64,000 nt of DNA from Streptomyces tendae (lineage in GTDB: Bacteria > Actinomycetota > Actinomycetes > Streptomycetales > Streptomycetaceae), in the NCBI RefSeq assembly GCF_014650435.1, contig NZ_BMUY01000005.1, positions 186,001 to 250,000 on the forward strand, written 5' to 3'. This document shows, piece after piece, positions 49,427 to 58,800 of the stretch (position 1 is its first letter; each line of letters opens with the position of its first letter). A program made the translations under genes and the position numbers. Below the pieces are notes generated by a model. The model saw only the letters and a list, made by a program, of their open reading frames with translations. It was not told the origin of the DNA and searched no databases.

Positions 49427-50926
49427 ATGAACGCCCTCAACTCCCTCATGGACGGGTTCGGCACGGCCCTGACCCCGCTCAACCTGCTGTGGGCCGCCCT
49501 CGGTGTGCTGCTCGGCACGGCCATCGGCGTCCTGCCCGGCATCGGCCCCGCGATGGCGGTGGCACTGCTGCTGCCGGTGACGTACGGGCTGGATCCGGTC
49601 GCGGCGTTCATCATGTTCGCGGGCATCTACTACGGCGCGATGTTCGGCGGTTCGACCACCTCCATCCTGCTCAACACCCCCGGCGAGAGCGCCGCCGTGG
49701 TGGCGGCCATGGAGGGCAACCCCATGGCCAAGGCGGGGCGCGGCGCGCAGGCACTGGCCGCCGCCGCCATCGGCCACTTCGCGGGCGGCATGATCGGCAC
49801 GATCCTGCTGGTGGCGCTGGCACCGACGGTCGCCGACCTGGCGGTGGACATCGGTGCGCCGGACTACTTCGCCATCATGGTGCTGGCGTTCATCGCCGTC
49901 ACGTCGGTGCTGGGGTCGTCGCGGATCAGGGGTCTGGCCTCGCTGCTGATCGGTCTGACGATCGGCCTGGTGGGCCTGGACCAGATGACGGGTCAGCAGC
50001 GGCTGACCTTCGGTTCGCTGCAGCTCGCCGACGGCGTGGACGTGGTGATCGTGGCGGTCGGTCTGTTCGCGATCGGCGAGGCGCTGTGGGTGGCGGCCCA
50101 TCTGCGGCGCGGGGCGGCCGAACCGATCCCGGTGGGCCGTCCCTGGCTCGGCCGCGGTGACGTGAGGCGCACCTGGAAGTCGTGGCTGCGCGGCCCGTTC
50201 ATCGGCTTCCCGTTCGGCGCGATCCCGGCGGGCGGCGCCGAGATCCCCACCTTCCTGTCGTACGTGACGGAGAAGCGGCTGTCCAAGCACAAGGACGAGT
50301 GGGGCAAGGGTGCCATCGAGGGCGTGGCCGGTCCGGAGTCGGCGGCGTCGGCCTCGGCCGCCGGCACGCTGGTTTCCATGCTGACGCTGGGTCTGCCGAC
50401 CACGGCGGTCGCCGCGGTCATGCTGGCCGCCTTCCAGCAGTACGGCATCCAGCCCGGGCCGCTGCTCTTCGAACGCGAACCCGAGCTGGTGTGGGGCCTG
50501 ATCGCCTCGCTCTTCGTCGGCATGGTGCTGCTGCTCGCCCTGAACCTGCCGCTGGCGCCGGTCTGGGCCAAGCTGCTGCGGATCCCGCGGCCGTACCTCT
50601 ACGCGGGGATCATGTTCTTCGCGGCGGTCGGCGCCTACGCGGTCGGCGGCGAGGTGGTCGACCTGGTGATCCTGCTGGTCATCGGCCTGATCGGGTTCGG
50701 TATGCGGCGCTACGGGCTGCCCATCCTGCCCGCCGTGATCGGTGTCATCCTCGGCCCGAACGCCGAGCAGCAGCTGCGCCGCGCCCTGCAGATCAGCGAC
50801 GGCAGCGTGACGGGCCTGGTCAACACGCCGTTCTCGGTGACGGTGTACGCGGTGATCGTGCTGCTGCTGGCCTGGCCGCTGGTGAAGCGGCTGGTGGTCC
50901 GGGGGCGGACGCGGGCGGACGCCTGA
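49427..50926 (+). CDS. tctA: Tripartite tricarboxylate transporter large permease TctA-like
   Basis: This 499-residue polytopic permease has about 11-12 membrane segments with the TctA signatures [114 protein letters not shown] and [22 protein letters not shown]. It translocates the ligand delivered by TctC using the ion gradient. ATG 49427 follows the tctB stop by 1 bp. A hairpin at 50976-51006 likely ends the transcript. Confidence 0.92.
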   Translation: MNALNSLMDGFGTALTPLNLLWAALGVLLGTAIGVLPGIGPAMAVALLLPVTYGLDPVAAFIMFAGIYYGAMFGGSTTSILLNTPGESAAVVAAMEGNPMAKAGRGAQALAAAAIGHFAGGMIGTILLVALAPTVADLAVDIGAPDYFAIMVLAFIAVTSVLGSSRIRGLASLLIGLTIGLVGLDQMTGQQRLTFGSLQLADGVDVVIVAVGLFAIGEALWVAAHLRRGAAEPIPVGRPWLGRGDVRRTWKSWLRGPFIGFPFGAIPAGGAEIPTFLSYVTEKRLSKHKDEWGKGAIEGVAGPESAASASAAGTLVSMLTLGLPTTAVAAVMLAAFQQYGIQPGPLLFEREPELVWGLIASLFVGMVLLLALNLPLAPVWAKLLRIPRPYLYAGIMFFAAVGAYAVGGEVVDLVILLVIGLIGFGMRRYGLPILPAVIGVILGPNAEQQLRRALQISDGSVTGLVNTPFSVTVYAVIVLLLAWPLVKRLVVRGRTRADA

Positions 50927-50959
50927 TCCCCGGCCCGGTCCGGCGGCACGTGCGCGTGC

Positions 50960-52456
50960 TCAGGACCGGTGTGTGCGGCCCGGTACGTCGATTCCGTACC
51001 GGGCCGTCTTGCGGTACAGGGTGGCGCGGCTCATGCCGAGCCGCCGCGCCGCCTGCCCCATCGTCGTGCCGGGCTCCATGAGACAGCGCACGATCTCGTC
51101 GCGCTCCAGTTCCTGGAGGCGGCTCAGCCGGTACCGGGCGCCGGTGAACACCTCCGCCGGCAGGTGCCGCGCGTCGACCACGTCCGCCCGGGACGCCGCG
51201 GCCCGCACCACCCTCCTGAGCTGACGTACGTTCTCCGGCCATTCGTACGCGGTCAGGGCCCGTACGGCACCCGGTGTGAACGTCACCCCGTGGCCCCGGT
51301 GCCGGTGCGCGAAGCGGTGGGCGAGCGGCATCACGTCGTCCGGGCGGACCCGCAGCGGCGGCACCTCGACCACGGTGTCGACGAGCGGGGCCAGTTCGGG
51401 CGGGATCGCGGACCAGTCGGAGGCGGTCAGCGCGAACGGCTGCAGGCGGGGGCCCGTGCCGTCGCCCGTACGGCGGACCCGGGCGAACAGCGCGGCCAGC
51501 TCGGCGGCGGCCCACCCGGGCAGGGCGTCCACGCGGGAGACGATGACACAGGTGTCGTCCTTGGCCAGTTCCGGGGTCCACAGCGTCAGCCACGTCCGCA
51601 TGTCCTCGGGCGCCGGCGGACGCGCCACGAGCACCCGCTCGCGTGGGGCGGTGAGTCTGCGCGCCGCCGAGATCAGCGCCGTCCGGCCCGCGCCGGGTTC
51701 CCCGACGACGGCGAGCACCCGTCCCTCGGCGAGTGCCGTGCGGGCCGTCGCCACGCGCTGTGTCCACGCCGCGGACAGCGGGCGCTCGGTGTCGTCGTCC
51801 TGGTCTGCGCCGTCGGCGTACACGCGGAACACCTCGCCGCGCGGGAGGGGGCGGACGCGGCGGCCGGAGCCGCGTGCCAGCATCAGGGCCGTGGTGCTCC
51901 CGGCGGTGGCCTGCGCCAGGGCGAGCAGGAGCTGCGAGGAGGAGTCCGACCAGGTGGTGAGGTTGACGGTACCCGCGACGCCGCCGCTGACCGGGTCGAG
52001 GACCGGGGCCGCGGCGCAGGTGTAGCCGCGCAGGCCGGCGCAGAAGTGCTCCTCGGCCCGTACGAGCGACGGGGCACGGTCGGCGAGGGCGAGCCCGAGT
52101 CCGTTGGTGCCCGCGTTGGACTCGGCGAAGTAGAAGCCGGGAGCGAGGTGCACCCGGTCCAGGGAGCGGTCGATGGAGGCGTCGTCGCTGAGCCGGCACA
52201 GCACCAGGCCCTCGTGGTCGGTGATCATCAGGCTCACCGGCTCGTTCGCCAGGGTGCGGCGCAGTCCGCGCAGCACCTCGTGACCGCATTCGTACAGCAG
52301 GGACCCGGTGTCCACCGAGCCGGTGAAGACCGGCCGCATCTCCTCCGGCGTCAGCCCGTACGTCTCGCTGCGCCGCCACGACGCCCGCAGGCGGGTGGGC
52401 AGTCCGACGGCCGCGCCGCCTTGTCCGAGGGTGACGTCCGGGTGCGCGTTGTCCAC
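50960..52456 (-). CDS. GAF/AAA-like/Fis-type transcriptional regulator
   Basis: This 498-residue regulator has a GAF-like sensor half (about 40-210: SLLYECGHEVLRGLRRTLANEPVSLMITDHEGLVLCRL...), a degenerate AAA+ part with Walker A GEPGAGRTAL but no GAFTGA loop, and a Fis-type C-terminal HTH: ELERDEIVRCLMEPGTTMGQAARRLGMSRATLYRKTARYG. Streptomyces lacks sigma-54, and the missing GAFTGA agrees. GTG 52456 was chosen for GGAGG 7 bp upstream; the frame runs on to 52636 over the palindrome. It is divergent from the amidohydrolase operon and is probably its regulator. Confidence 0.85.
   Translation of the reverse strand: MDNAHPDVTLGQGGAAVGLPTRLRASWRRSETYGLTPEEMRPVFTGSVDTGSLLYECGHEVLRGLRRTLANEPVSLMITDHEGLVLCRLSDDASIDRSLDRVHLAPGFYFAESNAGTNGLGLALADRAPSLVRAEEHFCAGLRGYTCAAAPVLDPVSGGVAGTVNLTTWSDSSSQLLLALAQATAGSTTALMLARGSGRRVRPLPRGEVFRVYADGADQDDDTERPLSAAWTQRVATARTALAEGRVLAVVGEPGAGRTALISAARRLTAPRERVLVARPPAPEDMRTWLTLWTPELAKDDTCVIVSRVDALPGWAAAELAALFARVRRTGDGTGPRLQPFALTASDWSAIPPELAPLVDTVVEVPPLRVRPDDVMPLAHRFAHRHRGHGVTFTPGAVRALTAYEWPENVRQLRRVVRAAASRADVVDARHLPAEVFTGARYRLSRLQELERDEIVRCLMEPGTTMGQAARRLGMSRATLYRKTARYGIDVPGRTHRS
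50976..51006 (+). terminator. Hairpin inside the convergent regulator gene, likely tctA terminator
   Basis: CGGCCCGGTACG (50976-50987) and CGTACCGGGCCG (50995-51006) form a perfect 12-bp stem with a 7-nt loop, followed by TCTT on the plus strand. It lies 50 bp after the tctA stop, within the C-terminal codons of the convergent GAF/Fis regulator. Confidence 0.6.
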
Positions 52457-52532
52457 TTCGACCTCCGCGGGACGCGTCGTTGCGCCGACCGAGCCCACGC
52501 TACTGGGCGCCGGTCCGGATCTCGCCGGTCCC

Positions 52533-52553
52533 GGTGTCTCAAAGTGAGACACC
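52533..52553. promoter_or_regulatory. Palindromic operator between regulator and amidohydrolase operon
   Basis: GGTGTCTCA (52533-52541), AAG and TGAGACACC (52545-52553) form a perfect 9-bp inverted repeat, 73 bp upstream of the amidohydrolase ATG and 77 bp from the regulator GTG. It has the form expected for a dimeric Fis-type regulator. Confidence 0.65.
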
Positions 52554-52625
52554 CGACGGCTGCCGCCGCCCCCGCGCCCCTTCCTACGGTGCTCCACAAG
52601 CTGCCGGCGAGACGGAAGGGACGCC

Positions 52626-53627
52626 ATGTACCGCAAGGACGGCGAGAACTACTTCATCGTGGACGCACACGTCGCTCTCTGGGACGCACGGCCCGAGAAC
52701 CAGCGCAACATCCACGGGAAGCAGTTCATCGACTGCTTCTACGACTACCACCGCAACCTCAGCCCGGAGTCGGAGCTGTGGCCGTACGAGGACTACCTGT
52801 ACTACGGCGGCGAGCGGCTGATGAAGGACCTGTTCGTCGACGGCCACGTCGACCACGCGATCTTCCAGCCGGCCCGGCTGGGCGCGTTCTACCGGACCGG
52901 CTTCGGGCAGACCGAGGAGGCCTTCGCGCTCACCCGCGAGCATCCCGGCAAGCTCACCTACAACCACTGCTTCGACCCGCGCTTCGAGGAGGCGGGACTG
53001 AGGCAGCTGCGTGAGGACGCGGCCCGCTTCGGCCTGAAGGGCGTCAAGCTCTACACGGCCGAGTGGAAGGGCGACTCGCGCGGCTACCAGCTGGACGACC
53101 CCTGGACCTACCGCTACCTGGAGGCCTGCCGGGAGCTGGGCATCCGGAACATCCACATCCACAAGGGGCCCACGATCCGGCCCCTGGACCGGGACGCCTT
53201 CGACGTGGCCGACGTCGACAAGGCGGCCACCGACTTCACCGACCTGAACTTCGTGGTGGAGCACTGCGGTCTGCCCCGGCTGGAGGACTTCTGCTGGATC
53301 GCCACCCAGGAACCCAACGTGCACGCGGGGCTCGCGGTCGCGATCCCGTTCATACACACCCGGCCCCGCTACTTCGCGCAGATCATCGGCGAGTTGCTGT
53401 ACTGGCTCGGCGAGGACCGCATCCAGTTCTCCAGCGACTACGCGCTGTGGACGCCGAAGTGGCTGGTGGAGCGATTCGTCGACTTCCGGATCCCGGAAGA
53501 CATGACGGACGAGTACCCGCAGCTCACCGTCGCGCAGAAGAAGAAGATCCTCGGTCTGAACGCGGCCGCCATGTACGGCATCGAGGTGCCCACCGAGGGC
53601 CGGCTGTCCGAATCGGCGGTGGCCTGA
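52626..53627 (+). CDS. Amidohydrolase family protein (monooxygenase-operon type)
   Basis: This 333-residue metal-dependent hydrolase-fold protein belongs to the amidohydrolase_2 group found in actinobacterial propane/acetone monooxygenase operons. The N-terminal YFIVDAHVALWDARPENQRNIHGKQFIDCFYDYHRNLSP has His15 but Ala17 where the usual HxH second His lies; later HIHKGPTI, VEHCGLPRLEDF and FSSDYALW keep metal-site residues. The role is unknown; it may act in maturation rather than catalysis. GGAAGGGA lies 5 bp before ATG 52626. It is first in a four-gene operon. Confidence 0.82.
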   Translation: MYRKDGENYFIVDAHVALWDARPENQRNIHGKQFIDCFYDYHRNLSPESELWPYEDYLYYGGERLMKDLFVDGHVDHAIFQPARLGAFYRTGFGQTEEAFALTREHPGKLTYNHCFDPRFEEAGLRQLREDAARFGLKGVKLYTAEWKGDSRGYQLDDPWTYRYLEACRELGIRNIHIHKGPTIRPLDRDAFDVADVDKAATDFTDLNFVVEHCGLPRLEDFCWIATQEPNVHAGLAVAIPFIHTRPRYFAQIIGELLYWLGEDRIQFSSDYALWTPKWLVERFVDFRIPEDMTDEYPQLTVAQKKKILGLNAAAMYGIEVPTEGRLSESAVA

Positions 53628-53628
53628 C

Positions 53629-54429
53629 ATGTGGGCCGCGCAGCTCGGGGCGGCGGCGCGCGCCGCACTCGACACCGTCTACGACCCCGAGCTGGACGAA
53701 CCGATCACCGACCTCGGCTTCGTCCGCTCCCTGACCGCCGACGACGGCCGGATCACCGTGCACCTGAGGCTGCCGACGTCGTTCTGCTCCCCCAACTTCG
53801 CCTACCTCATGGCGTCCGACGCCAAGGACGCGCTCAGCGCGCTGCCCGGCGCCCGTGAGGTCACCGTCCTGCTCGACGACCACCACGACTCCGACCTGAT
53901 CAACCGGGGTCTGGCGGCCGACGCCGGCTACCGCGGCACCTTCGGCCACGAGGCGGAGCGGGACCTGGAGGAGCTGCGGGACGTCTTCCGGCGCAAGGCG
54001 CACACGGCCGCGATGGAGAGGGCGCTCACCGCGCTGCTGCGCGCCCGGCCCGGCCTGGCCGAGGAGCGGCTCGGCGACGTGGTGCTCGGCGACCTGCCGA
54101 ACACGGCGGCCACCCGCGCCCTGCTGCGCCGCCGCGCCGCGCTCGGGCTCGGCACCGCACCCACCGATCCGGCCCTCGTGGACGACGAGGGCCGGCCCGT
54201 CCCGCCCGGCGAGATCCCGCTGCGCCTGCGGTTCGCGCGCTCCGTACGCATCTCCGTCGACGGCAACGCGCACTTCTGCCGCGGGCTGCTGCGCACCCGC
54301 TACCCCGACTCCGCCGCCGACCAGGCGCCTCGCTCCTGCGACGGCCAGAACCCGGTGGCCGCCGCCGAGGACGGCCCGGCGAGCGAGGAGAAGACCACAC
54401 GAACCCGGAACGCAGGGCAGATCGTATGA
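53629..54429 (+). CDS. DUF59/MIP18-type iron-sulfur assembly-like protein
   Basis: This 266-residue protein has an N-terminal MIP18/DUF59 domain (about 5-95: ALDTVYDPELDEPITDLGFVRSLTADDGRITVHLRLPTSFCSPNFAYLMASDAKDAL) and a longer C-terminal extension of unknown fold with VLGDLPNTAATRALLRRRAALGLG. Stand-alone DUF59 proteins are about 100 residues, so this is the long type that accompanies diiron monooxygenases and is thought to help metal-centre assembly. ATG follows the amidohydrolase stop by 1 bp, and its stop overlaps the ADH start by 4 bp. Confidence 0.82.
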   Translation: MWAAQLGAAARAALDTVYDPELDEPITDLGFVRSLTADDGRITVHLRLPTSFCSPNFAYLMASDAKDALSALPGAREVTVLLDDHHDSDLINRGLAADAGYRGTFGHEAERDLEELRDVFRRKAHTAAMERALTALLRARPGLAEERLGDVVLGDLPNTAATRALLRRRAALGLGTAPTDPALVDDEGRPVPPGEIPLRLRFARSVRISVDGNAHFCRGLLRTRYPDSAADQAPRSCDGQNPVAAAEDGPASEEKTTRTRNAGQIV

Positions 54430-55478
54430 AGACAGAGCGCATGAGGGCGGTCCAAGTCGTCGGCTACGGCGGCCGGCCGCTCGACAACGTCCGTATGACC
54501 GAGGTGCCGGTACCCGAGGTCCGCGGGCCGCACGACGTGGTCGTGCGGATCGGCGGCGCCGGGGTCTGCCGCACCGACCTGCACGTCCTGGAAGGACAGT
54601 GGGCCGAGAAGTCCGGCGTCACCCTGCCGTACACCATCGGGCACGAGAACGCGGGCTGGGTGCACGCCGTCGGCAGCGCCGTCACCCATGTCGCCGAGGG
54701 CGACAAGGTCATCGTCCACCCGCTGATGACCTGCGGTCTGTGCCGGGCCTGCCGGGCCGGTGACGACGTCCACTGCGAGCAGTCGCAGTTCCCCGGCATC
54801 GACACCGCGGGCGGCTACGCCGAGTACCTGAGGACGTCCGCCCGCAGCGTGGTGCGACTCGACGACTCCCTCGAACCGGCCGACGTGGCCGCGCTCGCCG
54901 ACGCGGGCCTGACCGCCTACCACGCGGCGGCCAAGGCGGCCCGGCGGCTGCGCCCCGGCGACCGGTGCGTGGTCGTCGGGGCGGGTGGTCTCGGGCACAT
55001 CGGCATCCAGGTGCTCAACGCGCTCACCGCCGCCGAGATCGTCGTCGTCGATCGCAACCCGCAGGCCGTGGAGCTCGCCCGGTCCCTCGGCGCCGACCAC
55101 GGCATCGTGGGCGACGGCGATCACGTCGAGCAGGTCCTGGAGCTGACCGGCGGCCACGGTGCCGAGGTCGTCGTGGACTTCGTCGGCGAGGGCGGCGCCA
55201 CCCGCGACGGCGTCCGCATGCTGCGGCGGGCCGGCGACTACCACGTGGTCGGTTACGGCGAGAACATCGACGTCCCGACGATCGACGTCATCTCGTCGGA
55301 GATCAACTTCATCGGTAACCTCGTCGGCAGCTACCTCGACCTGTGCGAGCTGATGGTGCTCGCGGCCGAGGGCCGGGTACGGCTGCACACGGCGACGTAC
55401 CCGCTCGACCGCTTCCGGGACGCGCTGGCCGACCTGGACGCGGGCCGGGTGCGCGGCCGCGCCGTCCTCGTACCGTGA
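54426..55478 (+). CDS. Zinc-dependent NAD(P)-alcohol dehydrogenase
   Basis: This 350-residue medium-chain dehydrogenase has catalytic zinc ligands Cys48 (GVCRTDLHVLEG), His72-Glu73 (IGHENAGWV), four structural-zinc Cys (C103, C106, C109, C117) in TCGLCRACRAGDDVHC, and a Rossmann domain VVVGAGGLGHIGIQVLNAL with an Asp (VVDRN) favouring NAD. Alcohol dehydrogenases of this kind oxidise the alcohol made by an alkane monooxygenase; here that monooxygenase is absent. ATG 54426 overlaps the DUF59 stop. Confidence 0.93.
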   Translation: MKTERMRAVQVVGYGGRPLDNVRMTEVPVPEVRGPHDVVVRIGGAGVCRTDLHVLEGQWAEKSGVTLPYTIGHENAGWVHAVGSAVTHVAEGDKVIVHPLMTCGLCRACRAGDDVHCEQSQFPGIDTAGGYAEYLRTSARSVVRLDDSLEPADVAALADAGLTAYHAAAKAARRLRPGDRCVVVGAGGLGHIGIQVLNALTAAEIVVVDRNPQAVELARSLGADHGIVGDGDHVEQVLELTGGHGAEVVVDFVGEGGATRDGVRMLRRAGDYHVVGYGENIDVPTIDVISSEINFIGNLVGSYLDLCELMVLAAEGRVRLHTATYPLDRFRDALADLDAGRVRGRAVLVP

Positions 55479-55521
55479 CCGGGGAAGTCCACTCGGTCCC
55501 GCAATCACAGAAAGCGAACCC

Positions 55522-55845
55522 ATGATCTTCATCACGGCGAAGTTCCAGGTGCTCCCCGAACACGCGGACCAATGGCCGGAGATCGCCGGCGACTTCACCC
55601 GGGCCACCCGGGCGGAACCCGGCTGCCTCTGGTTCGACTGGTCGCGCAGCGTCGACGACCCCACGGAGTACGTGCTGGTCGAGGCGTTCCGCGACGACGA
55701 GGCGGGCGCCGCCCACGTCCAGTCCGCGCACTTCCGCGCCGCGCAGCAGAAGCTGCCCCGCCACCTGGCCCGCACACCGCGCATCGTGAACACGACGGTC
55801 GACCAGGAGGGCTGGTCGGAGCTGGGCGAGATGGCGGTGGAGTAG
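55522..55845 (+). CDS. Antibiotic biosynthesis monooxygenase (ABM) domain protein, putative quinol monooxygenase
   Basis: This 107-residue dimeric ferredoxin-like protein of the ABM family (YgiN-like) has MIFITAKFQVLPEHADQWPEIAGDFTRATRAEPGCLWFDWSRSVDDPTEYVLVEAFRDDEAGAAHVQSAHFRAAQQKLPRHLARTPRIVNTTVD. Such cofactorless proteins oxidise quinols or remove reactive intermediates. ATG 55522 follows the ADH by 43 bp, so it is probably in the same operon. It converges on the WD40 kinase. Confidence 0.88.
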   Translation: MIFITAKFQVLPEHADQWPEIAGDFTRATRAEPGCLWFDWSRSVDDPTEYVLVEAFRDDEAGAAHVQSAHFRAAQQKLPRHLARTPRIVNTTVDQEGWSELGEMAVE

Positions 55846-55865
55846 GACGCCGGGGCCCGCCGCGG

Positions 55866-58800
55866 TCACCGCCGGCGGCGGGCACGGTGCCGGAGCAGCC
55901 TCTGGCGGACTCCCTCCGGACGGAGCCCGCCCAGGCCGGCCCGCCGGAGACGGGTGAGCAGTTCCTCGAAGCTCTCGCTGTCGTGGTGCTGGTCGAGGTA
56001 GGGCTGCGCCCGTTCGTCCCAGTCGACCGGTTCGGGCACGGCCACGTCCCAGTCGATCTCCCAGACGCGGAGTGTTCCGTCCCCGCCGAGGGAGACCGCG
56101 CGGGTGCCGTCCTCGCTGACGCGCACCCGCTTCAGTACGGTGTGCCCTTCCAGGACGTGGACGCAGTGGCCGGTGGTGACGTCCCAGATGCGTACCGCCT
56201 CGTCCATGCCCGCCGAGAAGGCGAACCGGCCGTCGGCGGTGAGGTCGACACCGAGCACGGGATGGGTGTGGCCGGCCATGAGCCGCAGGCACCGTCCCGT
56301 GGCCAGGTCCCAGTACCGCACCGTGGCGTCCCAGCCCCCGGTCACGGCGAAGCGGCCGTCCGCGCTCACCTGCACGGCGTCGACACGGTCGGCGTAGCCC
56401 TCGAGAGCGCGCCGGCGCCTGCGGTCGCCCGCCCAGTAGACGACGCCCGAGTACTGCAGGGCGGCCATGACGACGCGGCCGTCCGCGCTCACACTGACCG
56501 CGTTGACCTGTTCCAGCTCGCGTCGGGAGGGGCCCTCGGTGTAGTGCGCGGTGCGGCTCGGCCCGCGGAACGCGCGCAGCCGGCTGCCCTCGGCGAGATC
56601 CCACAGCCGCAGCACCCCGTCTCCGTTCTGCACCAGAGCGGTGCGGCCTGCCCGGTCCACGGCGACCGACATCCAGCTGGAGTTCGGTTCGCCCAGGTCC
56701 CGCACGGGGGTGCCGGTCCGCAGGTCCCACAGCCGGACGTCGCGCGAGGCGTGGCCCACGACCGCGTGGGAGGCGTCGACCGTCATGGCGAGGACGCTGA
56801 CGTCGTCTCCGCCGTGCTCGGCGAGAGCGAAGGTGCGGGCGGCCCGGCCGGTGTCGAGGTCCCACAGGACCATCGTGTGTCCGCGCGTGGTGGACAAGGC
56901 GTGTCGCCCGTCCCCGCTCACCGCGACGTCCTGGTACCAGAACGTGGCCTCTCCGGGGAGGGTGATGCTTCTCGCCTGCCAGACGGCCCTCAGGCCGACG
57001 CGTTCGGCGCCGGTGAGGAGCCGGCGCCAGGCGACGACCACGGACGCGTCCCGTTCGTAGCCCGGAAGCGTACGTGCTTCGGAGAGGCTGCTCAGGGCCC
57101 GGGACATGTCCCCTTGGGCGGCTGCGGACTCACTCGCCGCGAGGAGGGTCCGCAGCCGGTCGTCGAGCTGCCGCACGCGGGCGTGCGGGCGGGGGCGGCA
57201 GACGCGCAGCGGCGCCCGGTGGCCCCTGGGCAGTCCCCAGGACCTGACGGTGTCGTTGTTGCTGACCGAGTGGGCCCGTCGCCCCTCCCGGTCGATCCGG
57301 ACGGGCATGTGCAGGGACTCGTTGGCGAACAGCAGCCGGGCCCGTTCGTCACGGTGTCCTTCGAAGGTGCGCAGGCAGCGGCCGTCGGCGGTGTCCCACA
57401 GGCGCATGTCACCGCCCCGGGTGGCGGTCAGTACCAGTGCGTCGTGCAGCCAGAGCTCCTCGACCGCTTCGCCCAGCACGTGCCGGCACTCCCCGGTGTC
57501 CAGGTCCCACACGCGCAGGGCTTCGTGCCCGCCGGTGACGGCGGTGCGGGCGCCGTTGCCGATCGCGACCGCGTTCAGCCGGTCGGGACTGGTGAGGCCG
57601 CGTACGTACCGTCCGCTGCGCAGGTCCCACACCTGGACGGTGCCGTCGTCCGCGCCGGAGGCCAGCAGCGATCCGTCGGCGGAGAACGCGAGTGAGCGGA
57701 TCCGGTCGGAGGGCCCCGTCAGTTGGAGCACGGTCCGACCGGAGGCGACGTCCCACACCAGGACCGGGTTCGGCTCGCCCATCGGGGCGACGACCGCGCC
57801 GGCGAGCAGTGCGCAGCCCGGTCCGAGGCGGAGGGCGCTGACCTGTCCCCGGCTCCCCGTCATCACGCGTGCGTGGCGGTCGGTCCCGGCTTCCCACACC
57901 CGCACGGCGGTGCCCGTCCCCCAGGCAGCGAGTCGCCCGTCGTCGCCGAGGTCCAGGGCCGTCACGGCCTCATCGCTCTCCACGACCCGGAGGTCCGGGG
58001 GCGACAGGGAGAAGAGGTGCAGCGGGTACCGGTCGGGCTGCCGGCGGTAGCCGAACAGGTAGGTCCGGACGTTGCGCGGTACCGGGTCCCGGATCACCCG
58101 GGCCGTCATGGCGACCCGGCCGTCGGTGCTGAGGGAGGCGGCCGTCATCCACTCCGTGCCGCGCTCCTCCCGCGTCCGCGCGCCCCTGCGGGTCAGAACG
58201 TGCTCCTCCAGCCCGTCCCCGAGGGTCCCTGCCTCGGCCTGCCGGAGGACCGCGCCCACCTCGGGTTCGCCGTCGTCGGCGGCAGCCGCCTCCCGCAGCA
58301 GGGGGAGCGCGGCGTCGAGGTCGCCCCGCTCCAGGTGGAGTTGGCCCAGCAGGTAGGCGCCCTCCCACCGGCCGGGGGCCGCGGTGCGGGCGACGGACAT
58401 GGTCGCCACCGCCGTCTCGTCGCTGATCTCGCCGCGGCGCCAGCGCAGGGTGAGCGAGTTGAACGTGGCTTCCAGGTGGGTGGGGTCGATCCGCAGTGCC
58501 TCCCGCAGGGTCTGCTCGGCATGCGTGTCCTCCCCGAGGTCGAGCCGGGACAGCGCGTGGTTGTTCAGCTCGTCGGCGCGCAGGGCGGCCTCGGCGGGGG
58601 CTGTCCTCGGGTACGGACCGACCGCGTGTTCGTGGAGGTCGATCAACTCCTCGGCGATCTCGGCCATGGTGCCGGGGCGCTGCGACGGCTCGTGGCGCAG
58701 GCAGCGCCCCAGCAGCCGGGCGAGGCGGTCCGGCATGGCGGCAGCGGTGCCTCGGTCGGCCAGCGTCGTCGGCGCGTTCGGTCCCTCGCCCCAGGTGGCC

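Noticed and set aside
50960..52456. Sigma-54 activator assignment
   Set aside because: GAFTGA is absent and no -24/-12 promoter is seen; Streptomyces lacks sigma-54.
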